Positions 1-5,310 of a DNA stretch of 5,310 nt are shown here, in pieces; within the stretch, counting starts at the first letter, position 1, and the number at the start of each line of letters is the position of its first letter. The position numbers and the translations under genes are program-made. Source of the stretch: Anaerolineae bacterium (GTDB taxonomy: Bacteria > Chloroflexota > Anaerolineae > Anaerolineales > E44-bin32). The notes under the pieces were generated by a model. That model ran no database searches and had not been told where the DNA came from. It saw nothing but the letters and a program-made list of their open reading frames with translations. The stretch covers positions 1 to 5,310 of the forward strand of contig DAOVIK010000146.1 of assembly GCA_030673735.1 (NCBI GenBank). The letters are read 5' to 3'.

Positions 1-157
1 GCACAGATAGCGCCAGCCCGATTGCTCCCACTGCCAAGAGCGCTACACCGAAAGCTAACCCCAGCAAAGCCGCAAACGAGAACCGCCTTCGATTCTGCGG
101 CCGCGAGCGCTCAACCAGCGTTTCTCCAACAGCTTGGGCGTCGCTCGTTACATTCAC
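1..157 (-). CDS. N-terminal part of an unrecognised single-pass membrane protein (runs off left edge)
   Basis: Reading the minus strand from GTG at 157 gives 52 codons without a stop up to the window edge. The first ~26 residues are polar, with a basic patch (residues 17-25, including R23, R24 and R25). They are followed by an uninterrupted hydrophobic helix (about residues 26-51, rich in Ala, Leu, Gly and Val). The basic patch before the helix suggests a cytoplasmic N-terminus and an anchor or uncleaved signal, since no lipobox cysteine is seen. The GTG start is chosen because AAGGA lies 4 bases upstream (GGAG 10 bases upstream) and no ATG exists in frame before the stop at 194-196. The functional domain would lie outside the window. 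I do not recognise the family. It is divergent from the lipoprotein gene at 519. Confidence 0.55.
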   Translation of the reverse strand, partial: MNVTSDAQAVGETLVERSRPQNRRRFSFAALLGLAFGVALLAVGAIGLALSV

Positions 158-518
158 CGATTCCTTGCTCCAGCGATGGCGGTATTTAGCAACCTAAACA
201 TGCAGCAGCTCCTGCTTGCTGCATGCTGCCCTGCTATTGACAACCTGCGCAACTGCCGAGCGTTGCGCACAATCGCCTTCCGTCATAATGATGGCACGTA
301 TTCTATGGTGATTGTCACAAAATCGCCACTCGCTGAGGCATCCGTTTCCGATCCACTCGCCTTGATCCCGGAAGCTATGTTGAGCTATCTTCATTCAACA
401 ACCACCAGCCCAGAGTTCGCAAGGGATCCACATTTGATGCAAAACAGTACTATTGGGATGTACTATCCACCGAGCGGTCAAGTGTAGAGTCTACGTATGG
501 GCCGGAGGTCACATAGGA
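158..518. other. Intergenic region between divergent genes, no convincing gene
   Basis: This stretch separates two divergent genes and should hold both promoters. Open frames on either strand (plus strand from a TTG at 134, minus strand from an ATG at 394) lack ribosome binding sites and recognisable motifs, and the first overlaps the start of the left-edge gene. A TTGACA at 237-242 has no good -10 box at 16-18 bases. GTACTAT occurs twice with a 13-base period (447-453 and 460-466) shortly before the lipoprotein gene. The second copy contains TACTAT, a weak -10-like box without a paired -35. The inverted repeat at 199-225 is listed separately. Confidence 0.6.
199..225. repeat. Inverted repeat, 9-bp stem and 9-base loop, upstream of the left-edge gene
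   Basis: CATGCAGCA at 199-207 is matched perfectly by TGCTGCATG at 217-225, leaving a 9-base loop. It lies about 42-68 bases before the GTG start of the minus-strand gene at 157. It could be a hairpin in that gene's leader RNA or a dyad bound by a regulator. No T-run follows on either strand, so an intrinsic terminator is unlikely. The symmetry is seen directly; a regulatory role is a guess. Confidence 0.35.
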
Positions 519-1493
519 ATGGCTGATCCCAGAAGGTTTGGGACGCTCAATCGTGAGCCATCATCGAATCGCAGCTCGCGGCATAATCCTGCCGCGTGCC
601 TTGTCATTCTTGCATGCCTGCTCCTGGCTTCCTGTGCCACTGTCCCTCCTGTTGACACCACTGCCATGGCGCAAACGGCTGTCGTTCATCAGCATCAAGC
701 AACCATCAACGCCTCCCTCAACAACATTCAAACGAGTGAAGCTAATCGCCCAGAATCAACCCCTCGGCCTACCACTGTGCGACCAACATCGGTAAGAATC
801 CCGATAGAAACCACAGAAACAGCTCCCATCGAGGGCAGTCTGGTACGCGCCAGCTACGACTTAGCAGCTGATTGGGGACCGGGCCACACGCGCGATGATT
901 TCGATGACCAACTCTCAGGAGTTTTTTCCAGCCATGAGATCGGCACCAGCCGATCGTGGTATGGCGATGACGGTCGCTACCACATCAGCGAAACTTCTCG
1001 TGGCCGGTATGTCTGGTTCTGGACCTTTGCCACGCTCGCCGATTTCTATGTAGATGTGGTCGTCATCAATGGCCCATATTGCGACGAACGCGATAGCGGC
1101 GGCTTGGTGTTCCGAGGCGACCAGATGGCCAACGAAGGCTATCTGTTCGGTGTAACCTGTGGAGGCCAGTTCCATGTAGGCTTCAAGGGAGGGCCCAATC
1201 CCGGAACTGCGATCTGCTCGGTGGTGGACACTGATACGTGGAATTGCTCTTCGCTCACGACCCTCCACTCAAGCGAATACATCGATGCCGGCCCAGGAGC
1301 AATGAATAGAGTCGGCGTCTATGCCCGGGACAAGATCATCGATTTCTATGTTAACGGCCACTGGGTATACCGGATCACCACCGACAACTTCGCAAATTTC
1401 CCCGTGGGCGGCTACGCCCTCTACCTCGGCACGTACCAGGCAGATAACGCTGAGGTCAGCTTCGAAGATTTCAATCTCTGGTCCGCGCACTAG
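519..1493 (+). CDS. Secreted lipoprotein with a concanavalin A-like (DUF1080/LamG-type) C-terminal domain
   Basis: The 324-residue product starts with a basic, polar N-region (~25 residues), then a hydrophobic stretch (26-38) ending in the lipobox L-A-S-C with Cys39, so it should be lipid-anchored outside the cytoplasmic membrane. A Thr/Pro/Gln-rich linker (about 40-105) leads to a beta-rich domain (about 106-321). Its spaced motifs fit the concanavalin A-like jelly roll of DUF1080/LamG proteins: DDFDD at 126-130, SGGLVFRG at 193-200, EGYLFGV at 206-212, DFYVNGHW at 275-282, and the closing VSFEDFNLW at 313-321. Such domains usually bind or, in some DUF1080 members, hydrolyse glycans; no catalytic residues can be assigned here. 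Cysteines 188, 214, 233 and 243 could form disulfides. The ATG at 519 is preferred because GGAGG ends 10 bases upstream and the start places the signal peptide normally; an in-frame TTG at 453 would add 22 residues without a good ribosome site. Confidence 0.8.
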   Translation: MADPRRFGTLNREPSSNRSSRHNPAACLVILACLLLASCATVPPVDTTAMAQTAVVHQHQATINASLNNIQTSEANRPESTPRPTTVRPTSVRIPIETTETAPIEGSLVRASYDLAADWGPGHTRDDFDDQLSGVFSSHEIGTSRSWYGDDGRYHISETSRGRYVWFWTFATLADFYVDVVVINGPYCDERDSGGLVFRGDQMANEGYLFGVTCGGQFHVGFKGGPNPGTAICSVVDTDTWNCSSLTTLHSSEYIDAGPGAMNRVGVYARDKIIDFYVNGHWVYRITTDNFANFPVGGYALYLGTYQADNAEVSFEDFNLWSAH

Positions 1494-1645
1494 CCATAGC
1501 CAGCCCCAAAAAGATCGCTCATTCATCTACCGCTCCACCTCCAGCGACACCGGCTCGGCCACTTCGGTCGCGACTTGATGTATTCTGGGCATTCTCCATT
1601 GTGAAGCTGAAAGAACAGTCCACACCAGCAAACTTCGTTTCCTTC

Positions 1646-1674
1646 TTGCCTAGTAGGGGTTGACGGTATAGGAT
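1646..1674 (+). promoter_or_regulatory. Weak sigma70-like promoter candidate for the lipoprotein gene at 1805
   Basis: TTGCCT (1646-1651) and TAGGAT (1669-1674) each match 4 of 6 consensus bases and are spaced by 17 bases. They would give a leader of roughly 120 bases before the ATG at 1805. A better -35 match, TTGACG at 1660-1665, has no -10 at the right distance. Such matches arise often by chance. Confidence 0.2.
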
Positions 1675-1789
1675 ATATGAGGCATTTGGGACCGCACCTG
1701 CGAACTGTGTGCCTTGTCGTAATGGATGCGCTCGGAACTAAGCCCTGAAAGCAGTTCACGGATTCATTTCAACAGTGTTTATCAACTTT

Positions 1790-1796
1790 AAGGAGG
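1790..1796 (+). promoter_or_regulatory. Strong Shine-Dalgarno site fixing the start at 1805
   Basis: AAGGAGG lies 8 bases before the ATG at 1805. This decides against the in-frame GTG at 1775, which would place this site inside the coding region and put an atypical leader before the signal peptide. Confidence 0.85.
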
Positions 1797-1804
1797 CAAG
1801 AAGA

Positions 1805-2326
1805 ATGAAAGGAGCTCGAAAAGCTGGACCCCTGCTGCTTATTCCCGCCGCCCTGCTCGCAATCGCCGTAATTGCATGCGGATCCACTACCAACGGTGAA
1901 CCTGTAGCCACCGCCACCGCGGCAATTGAACGCCTACTTACCTCGGACCTTGATGAATTCAAAGGCTGGCTTGCCCAGGCGGTAGAAGATCGCGATTATG
2001 CAACAATGACAACCCTGATGAGAGATCCATTTGAAGTTAACGCTCGTGGCGCGGGAAGATCTCGCCGGGATCCCTCGGTTGCAATAGAGCACGTTCAGCG
2101 TTTTTACCCATCAGAAGGTAGGGATATTGATTGTGGAGAAGAACCGCCCGAGACCATCGGCGATGATCTGGCACTAGGCACTGCTAACAGCTTTCTAACC
2201 CGCGATGCAGATTTATATTGCACTGGTTGGGGGGCAGACGGAAATGGAGAATCGCTCCTTCTGATTCACATGGATGTTGATGGCTACTATTACTGGACTG
2301 TATTCGCTGTAGCAACAGCCGATTGA
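1805..2326 (+). CDS. Small lipoprotein with an unrecognised alpha+beta domain
   Basis: The 173-residue product has a classic lipoprotein signal: basic N-region (K2, R5, K6), hydrophobic core (residues 9-24) and lipobox V-I-A-C with Cys25. A short Thr/Ala-rich tether follows (26-40). The mature domain (about 45-173) begins with a predicted helix, DLDEFKGWLAQAVEDRDYA (48-66), then TLMRDPFEV (70-78), and ends in strands around LLLIHMDVDGYYYWTVFAV (151-169). Helix, 'RDY..(L)M.DPF' and terminal hairpin resemble small lipoproteins I associate with Chloroflexota and loosely recall an NTF2-like layout, but I cannot name a family. Cys110 and Cys139 may form a disulfide. No catalytic motif is visible. 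It is probably extracellular and membrane-tethered. It has its own leader and lies 311 bases after the other lipoprotein, on the same strand. Confidence 0.75.
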   Translation: MKGARKAGPLLLIPAALLAIAVIACGSTTNGEPVATATAAIERLLTSDLDEFKGWLAQAVEDRDYATMTTLMRDPFEVNARGAGRSRRDPSVAIEHVQRFYPSEGRDIDCGEEPPETIGDDLALGTANSFLTRDADLYCTGWGADGNGESLLLIHMDVDGYYYWTVFAVATAD

Positions 2327-2631
2327 TTGGATTGATGCTTCGGCCCGACCCGGCTTATCGATCTCCCTAATACTAAACCGGCCACGGACTCAGGCGCTTC
2401 AACGCGGGCAAGACTCTGACTCTTGGCTAATCCCCTCTTCACCTGTTGCCATCCCTACAAATCGAAGCCGTGTTTCTCCACGATCCATGGCTTCGTCTTG
2501 TCAATCTCGCTTTCCGTCCACGCCATTCCTTGTAGCCGTAATTAAGCAAGAATGCCTTACGTTTCCCGCAACCTTTTCTTGCCTCATTCGCAATTATTAT
2601 GCGTTTCTTTCCAGCCCATAGCCGGGAGATT
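2327..2631. other. Convergent intergenic region between the lipoprotein gene and rmuC
   Basis: The lipoprotein gene from the left and rmuC from the right both end here, so bidirectional termination is expected, but I see no hairpin followed by a T-run on either strand. On the minus strand, GAAGC (2494-2490) and GCTTC (2468-2464) flank a nested CGTG/CACG pair, giving an interrupted stem-loop without a T-run. GACTCT is repeated in tandem at 2412-2423. A minus-strand micro-ORF at 2455-2526 is discussed as a finding. A longer minus-strand frame ending at 2439 overlaps the 3' end of rmuC and looks like a shadow. Confidence 0.5.
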
Positions 2632-3639
2632 TTAGCTGGTCTGGTCTTGCGCACCACCCTGCTCAGGTCCTTCAATCGAGGGTTGTGGATCTGCAGGCAG
2701 TTCGTACGTCGGCTCTCCCGCCCCGATTAGCTTCTCCTCAAAACGCCCCAATTTCACGCTTGCTTCCTCGTATTTCTTGCGCGCCCGCTCCACATGTCCT
2801 CCGAGGGTTCTGAAATCCTCCCTAAAACGCCCAAAATCGCCCTGCAGACGCCCCAGATACTGCATGATCTCTTGCGCCTGCTTCTCAATCTGCAGTCCTT
2901 TCAATCCCAGCACTATCGCCTGAAGATAAGCATAGAAGCTGTTCGGCGAAACCGGGATCACCCGTCTGGCCAGCGCATGCGAAATGATGCCTTGATCCTC
3001 CCCCAAGCCTTCGTCCTTTATGATCGTCTCGTAGTAGACATTCTCGGCAGGAATATACATAAACGCAAAATCGAGCGTTCCCTCATCAGGCAGGATGTAT
3101 TTTCGGGCTATGTCATTGATGTGCCCCCTCACCGCCCTAGCAAATTCCCGCTTGTGTTTCGCTCGCGCATCGTCGTCTTTGGCCGCAATCAACCGCTGGA
3201 AGCTCTCCAAAGGGAACTTCGCGTCCACCGGCACCATGCCCCCCTTGAGCACAATTACGGCATCCACACGCTCGCCGCTGCGGAAGCCATGGTTCAAGTC
3301 GTATTGATCAGGTGAGAGCGTTTGCCCTAGAAGATCTCCCAGGAAAAGCTCTCCGATGCCGCCTCTGATCTTTGGCGCCCTCAAGAGATCCCCAAGTCCG
3401 GCAATCTCCTTGCCGACCTGTTCCATATGCCGGCTGGCCTCTTTCAGCTTTCCCAGCGTCTCCCGAATCTGTCCATAAGATTCGCTTGTTCCACGCTGCA
3501 ATGTGCTGCTCTCGATGAGCCTTTCATGGATGGCGTTCATTCTATTTCTGGTCTGGACGTAGAACCATGCTAGCCCCACAAGCAAACCAACCAGAGCAAC
3601 CGCAACAATAACCAGTACGGTGACAGCCGTCGATTCCAT
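2632..3639 (-). CDS. rmuC: RmuC family protein (membrane-anchored, PD-(D/E)XK-type core)
   Basis: This 335-residue protein has an N-terminal membrane helix (about residues 5-28), a short coiled-coil segment (about 33-86), the RmuC core (about 88-260), a second helical segment (about 262-306) and an acidic, Pro/Gln-rich tail. RmuC landmarks are clear: RGGIGELFL at 92-100 (consensus G-x-(W)-GE), ERVDAVI at 123-129, VPVDAKFP at 137-144, RGHI at 171-174, FAFMYIPAE at 191-199 and VIPVSPNSF at 228-235. D126, D139 and K141 fit a PD-(D/E)XK nuclease-like arrangement, with E97 as a possible extra acidic residue. RmuC limits recombination at inverted repeats in E. coli; its biochemistry is poorly defined. 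The protein is shorter than E. coli RmuC (about 475 residues), chiefly because the coiled coil is short. ATG at 3639 is preferred to the GTG at 3645 because GGAG (3649-3652) lies 9 bases from the former and only 3 from the latter. Confidence 0.92.
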   Translation of the reverse strand: MESTAVTVLVIVAVALVGLLVGLAWFYVQTRNRMNAIHERLIESSTLQRGTSESYGQIRETLGKLKEASRHMEQVGKEIAGLGDLLRAPKIRGGIGELFLGDLLGQTLSPDQYDLNHGFRSGERVDAVIVLKGGMVPVDAKFPLESFQRLIAAKDDDARAKHKREFARAVRGHINDIARKYILPDEGTLDFAFMYIPAENVYYETIIKDEGLGEDQGIISHALARRVIPVSPNSFYAYLQAIVLGLKGLQIEKQAQEIMQYLGRLQGDFGRFREDFRTLGGHVERARKKYEEASVKLGRFEEKLIGAGEPTYELPADPQPSIEGPEQGGAQDQTS

Positions 3640-3665
3640 GGTCACAAGCTCCTATCGATTACAGA

Positions 3666-3678
3666 GATGCCAGGCATC
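3666..3678. repeat. Perfect 13-bp palindrome upstream of rmuC, possible operator
   Basis: GATGCC (3666-3671) and GGCATC (3673-3678) form a perfect dyad around a single A. It lies 26 bases before the rmuC ATG, between the ribosome site and the end of the preceding gene, where a repressor site would be expected. With only one central base it cannot fold into a normal RNA hairpin loop, so a DNA-binding role is more plausible. I do not recognise it as a known regulator's box, and chance cannot be excluded. Confidence 0.3.
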
Positions 3679-3756
3679 CTTCTATCTCCCATCCAAGCCA
3701 TAGGTTCCCAGTCCATCCTGAGCTTTCTCAACACTGATTATGGGGACAACGTCTAT

Positions 3757-4188
3757 TCATCTTGCCAGCTGCTCACTGACAATTCCATCCAGGGCAGCCA
3801 ATATGGGCTCAATCTCCACCGGAACCGCGGTTGTCATTGTGTGCACAGTGTGACTCTGGTAGCGGATTGTGTAGTCAAAAAGATCACAACAGGTGCTTTC
3901 CGGCAGGTACTCTGCGTCCAATTGCATGAAATCTGCCGCTTCGAAAAGGCCTATCAGATTCTCGTAGCGATCGCTTTCAATCTGGAATTCTATAATGCCT
4001 CCATAGGCCACTAGTTGAGCGCTTCTGTTCTCCCGAATCTCAAGAGCCTCGTTAAAGCCAGCAATTCCGCCGACGCGGCGATATTCAATGATCATCTCAT
4101 CAGTCGGGACAAGAGCACAACCTGATATCAAGGAGCATACAACCAAGAGCCCAATCGCGACGGCAGCAGGTCGAGAAACCTTGCTCAT
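3757..4188 (-). CDS. Emfourin-like lipoprotein (putative M4-type protease inhibitor fold)
   Basis: The 143-residue product has a lipoprotein signal (K3 and R6, hydrophobic 8-22) with lipobox I-S-G-C at Cys24. The mature part reads IIEYRRVGGIAGF (33-45), then IEFQIESDRYENLIGLFEAA (66-85), DLFDYTIRY (102-110) and VPVEIEPILAALDGIV (123-137). This order matches the emfourin family: a strand with 'GG-(F/I)-AG', a helix of 'L..L...A.F' type, a '(D)..Y.I.' strand and a C-terminal 'P..L..(L)' helix. Emfourin of Serratia inhibits the M4 metalloprotease protealysin. By inference this is a membrane-tethered relative, but no protease gene is visible in the window, and many relatives may do something else. 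Cys100 and Cys101 are adjacent. ATG at 4188 is chosen because GGAG lies 8 bases upstream; a GTG at 4197 overlaps that site. The gene lies 99 bases after nadB and 117 bases before rmuC on the same strand. Confidence 0.75.
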   Translation of the reverse strand: MSKVSRPAAVAIGLLVVCSLISGCALVPTDEMIIEYRRVGGIAGFNEALEIRENRSAQLVAYGGIIEFQIESDRYENLIGLFEAADFMQLDAEYLPESTCCDLFDYTIRYQSHTVHTMTTAVPVEIEPILAALDGIVSEQLAR

Positions 4189-4287
4189 ATCAAGCACTCC
4201 ACTGCAGTCCCTCTTGCCCGCACAACACTACTCCAGCTTCAAGTTGCACTCTGCACTTCATCTGCTTCGCATTTCCCGGGATCCGAG
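4189..4287 (-). other. Spacer between nadB and the emfourin-like gene
   Basis: These 99 bases hold no gene. On the minus strand the spacer ends in the GGAG ribosome site at 4197-4200. I see no T-tailed hairpin, so read-through from nadB is possible, and no convincing promoter boxes. A short direct repeat, GCACT, occurs twice at 4246-4257. Confidence 0.4.
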
Positions 4288-5310
4288 CTAGATAAGGCGG
4301 TCGCCTTCGAACTCGACCGAGTCTTGCCGATAATGGCAGCCGCGGCTTTGGCGGTTGTGCCGCGCGGCCTGCGCCACGATGAGCGCCACCTCAACTGCGT
4401 TGCGCAAGCCGATCAGACCATCGCTCAGCTTTGTTTCCCTGTAGAAGGTTTCGATCTCGTTCCATAAGTGCCGCAACTCGCGTATTGCACGCGAAAGCCG
4501 ATCCGCACTGCGCACCAGCCCCACGTAGTGCCACATGATGTTCTGAATCGTCTGCATATCGCCGTGGATCAGGGTCTTGTCAGCTTCTGCTTCAAGGCCG
4601 CTTTCGTCCCAGCGCGGAAAATCGTCCGCCTCGGGAAGCTTGGGCCGCCCCTTTGCCACCAGCTTCGTCTCAATGTGATCCGCCGCTCGACTTCCCCAAA
4701 GCAGGCCTTCCAGCAGTGACGTCGACGCCAACCGGTTGGCCCCATGGATGCCCGTGCACGAAACCTCTCCAACTGCGTACAAATTCTCAATGCTTGTCCG
4801 TCCCCATTCATCTGCCAGTACTCCGCCGCAGGCATAGTGCGCTCCTGGAACGACAGGAACAGGCTCTCTCGTAATATCCACGCCGGCCTTGCGACATGCC
4901 TCGTTTACATTGGGGAAACGCGAGCGGATATCTTCAGCTTCCATGTACGAAGCGATATCCAAGAGCACATGCGAGTACCCACGCGTTTCCATCTGGTCAT
5001 GGATGGCCCGCGCCACGATATCGCGTGGCGCCAAGTCCTTCCATTCCGGTGAGTAGTCCTCCATGAAAGCTTCGCCGTCAGGGTTGAGCAAGATTCCGCC
5101 CTCGCCGCGGACCGCCTCTGTCACAAGGAATCCTTCCGCTCCGGGAACGGCTAGCACCGTGGGATGAAATTGCACGTACTCGGTGTTCACGATCCGTGCT
5201 CCCGCGCGATGGGCCATCGCTAAACCATCACCCCGCGCGCCCGGAGGATTGGTCGTGTTGCGATAGATTCTCCCCAATCCTCCCGCAGCGAGGATCGTAG
5301 CCTTGGCCAA
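4288..5310 (-). CDS. nadB: L-aspartate oxidase, C-terminal two thirds (5' end beyond right edge)
   Basis: NadB is a cytoplasmic FAD enzyme that oxidises L-aspartate to iminoaspartate, which NadA condenses with dihydroxyacetone phosphate to quinolinate for de novo NAD synthesis. The 340 visible residues cover the end of the FAD domain, the capping domain and the C-terminal helical domain. Motifs in order are ILAAGG (6-11), TTNPPGARGDGLAMA (19-33), QFHPT (47-51), TEAVRGEGG (64-72), APRDIVARAI (94-103), HYACGGV (158-164), GIHGANRLASTSLLEG (187-202) and RHNRQSRGCHYR (317-328). H49, R96, H158 and R193 line up with the E. coli substrate and catalytic residues H244, R290, H351 and R386. The HYACGGV and HGANRLAS motifs and the C-terminal domain favour NadB over succinate dehydrogenase or fumarate reductase flavoproteins. 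The first visible codon, TTG, is internal; roughly 200 N-terminal residues are missing. No frameshift or premature stop is seen. Confidence 0.95.
   Translation of the reverse strand: MAKATILAAGGLGRIYRNTTNPPGARGDGLAMAHRAGARIVNTEYVQFHPTVLAVPGAEGFLVTEAVRGEGGILLNPDGEAFMEDYSPEWKDLAPRDIVARAIHDQMETRGYSHVLLDIASYMEAEDIRSRFPNVNEACRKAGVDITREPVPVVPGAHYACGGVLADEWGRTSIENLYAVGEVSCTGIHGANRLASTSLLEGLLWGSRAADHIETKLVAKGRPKLPEADDFPRWDESGLEAEADKTLIHGDMQTIQNIMWHYVGLVRSADRLSRAIRELRHLWNEIETFYRETKLSDGLIGLRNAVEVALIVAQAARHNRQSRGCHYRQDSVEFEGDRLI

Larger units (their letters stand above)
1494..1804. other. Intergenic region upstream of the second lipoprotein gene
   Basis: There is no supported gene in these ~310 bases. 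No hairpin with a T-run follows the stop codon of the upstream gene, so I cannot point to its terminator. A weak promoter candidate lies at 1646-1674, and a strong ribosome binding site ends the region. A minus-strand frame ending at the TAG at about 1525 reads like a protein C-terminus (…ATEVAEPVSLEVER) but has no supported start and is discussed as a finding. Confidence 0.55.

Noticed and set aside
134..487. Plus-strand open frame of 117 codons from a TTG.
   Set aside because: It has no ribosome binding site, no recognisable motif, an erratic composition, and overlaps the start of the better-supported minus-strand gene.
453..518. N-terminal extension of the first lipoprotein from a TTG at 453.
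   Set aside because: The ATG at 519 has GGAGG at a workable distance and gives a normal signal peptide; the extension would put a polar ~50-residue leader before the hydrophobic core.
915..1526. Minus-strand open frames opposite the first lipoprotein gene.
   Set aside because: They are antisense shadows; the plus-strand frame has a signal peptide, lipobox and domain motifs.
1660..1688. TTGACG as the -35 box of a promoter for the gene at 1805.
   Set aside because: No acceptable -10 hexamer lies 16-18 bases downstream; the AT-rich GATATATG run is only 7-8 bases away.
2464..2494. Stem-loop downstream of rmuC as an intrinsic terminator.
   Set aside because: The stem is interrupted by a 7-base asymmetry and no T-run follows on either strand.
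2439..2675. Minus-strand open frame of 78 codons overlapping the 3' end of rmuC.
   Set aside because: Its first third lies inside rmuC in another frame, it has no clear ribosome site, and its very basic composition looks like a shadow.
2794..3315. Long plus-strand open frame opposite rmuC.
   Set aside because: It is antisense to a clearly conserved RmuC core and has no motif or ribosome site of its own.
4275..4289. Polylinker-like run with overlapping SmaI and BamHI sites followed by GAGCT.
   Set aside because: It does not match a standard vector polylinker through its length, the nadB stop codon falls naturally inside it, and sequence on both sides is ordinary chromosome.
1..5310. Search for a defence, toxin-antitoxin, CRISPR or mobile system.
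   Set aside because: No transposase, integrase, repeat array, toxin-antitoxin pair or effector domains are visible; RmuC alone is a widespread chromosomal gene.

Overview
The window looks like an ordinary stretch of bacterial chromosome, moderately GC-rich, with no mobile element, CRISPR array, rRNA or tRNA that I can see. The gene style suggests an environmental, probably uncultured member of the Chloroflexota: small species-specific lipoproteins, a concanavalin A-like (DUF1080/LamG-type) lipoprotein whose motifs recall Chloroflexota secreted proteins, a lipoprotein with a '(R)DY..(L)M.DPF' core, and an emfourin-like protein. That placement is an inference from protein style, not from a marker gene.

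Layout, left to right. At the left edge (1-157, minus) is the N-terminal end of an unrecognised protein with one membrane helix. A non-coding stretch of about 360 bases follows, holding a 9-bp-stem inverted repeat. Two lipoprotein genes then run on the plus strand: 519-1493 (concanavalin A-like fold) and 1805-2326 (unknown alpha+beta domain). They are separated by about 310 bases without a gene. About 305 gene-poor bases follow, where transcription from the two sides converges.

The right half is all on the minus strand and reads from the right edge leftwards: the C-terminal two thirds of nadB (4288-5310, L-aspartate oxidase of NAD biosynthesis), an emfourin-like lipoprotein (3757-4188), and rmuC (2632-3639, membrane-anchored PD-(D/E)XK-type protein). 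The gaps between them are about 99 and 117 bases. They could be one loose transcription unit, but the functions are unrelated and a separate promoter for each is possible. A perfect 13-bp palindrome lies just upstream of rmuC.

Three of the six genes have a textbook lipobox, and two more (RmuC and the left-edge protein) have an N-terminal membrane helix, so the window is rich in cell-envelope proteins. I found no convincing new multi-gene system. The most unusual item is the lipid-anchored emfourin-like protein with no M4 protease gene next to it.
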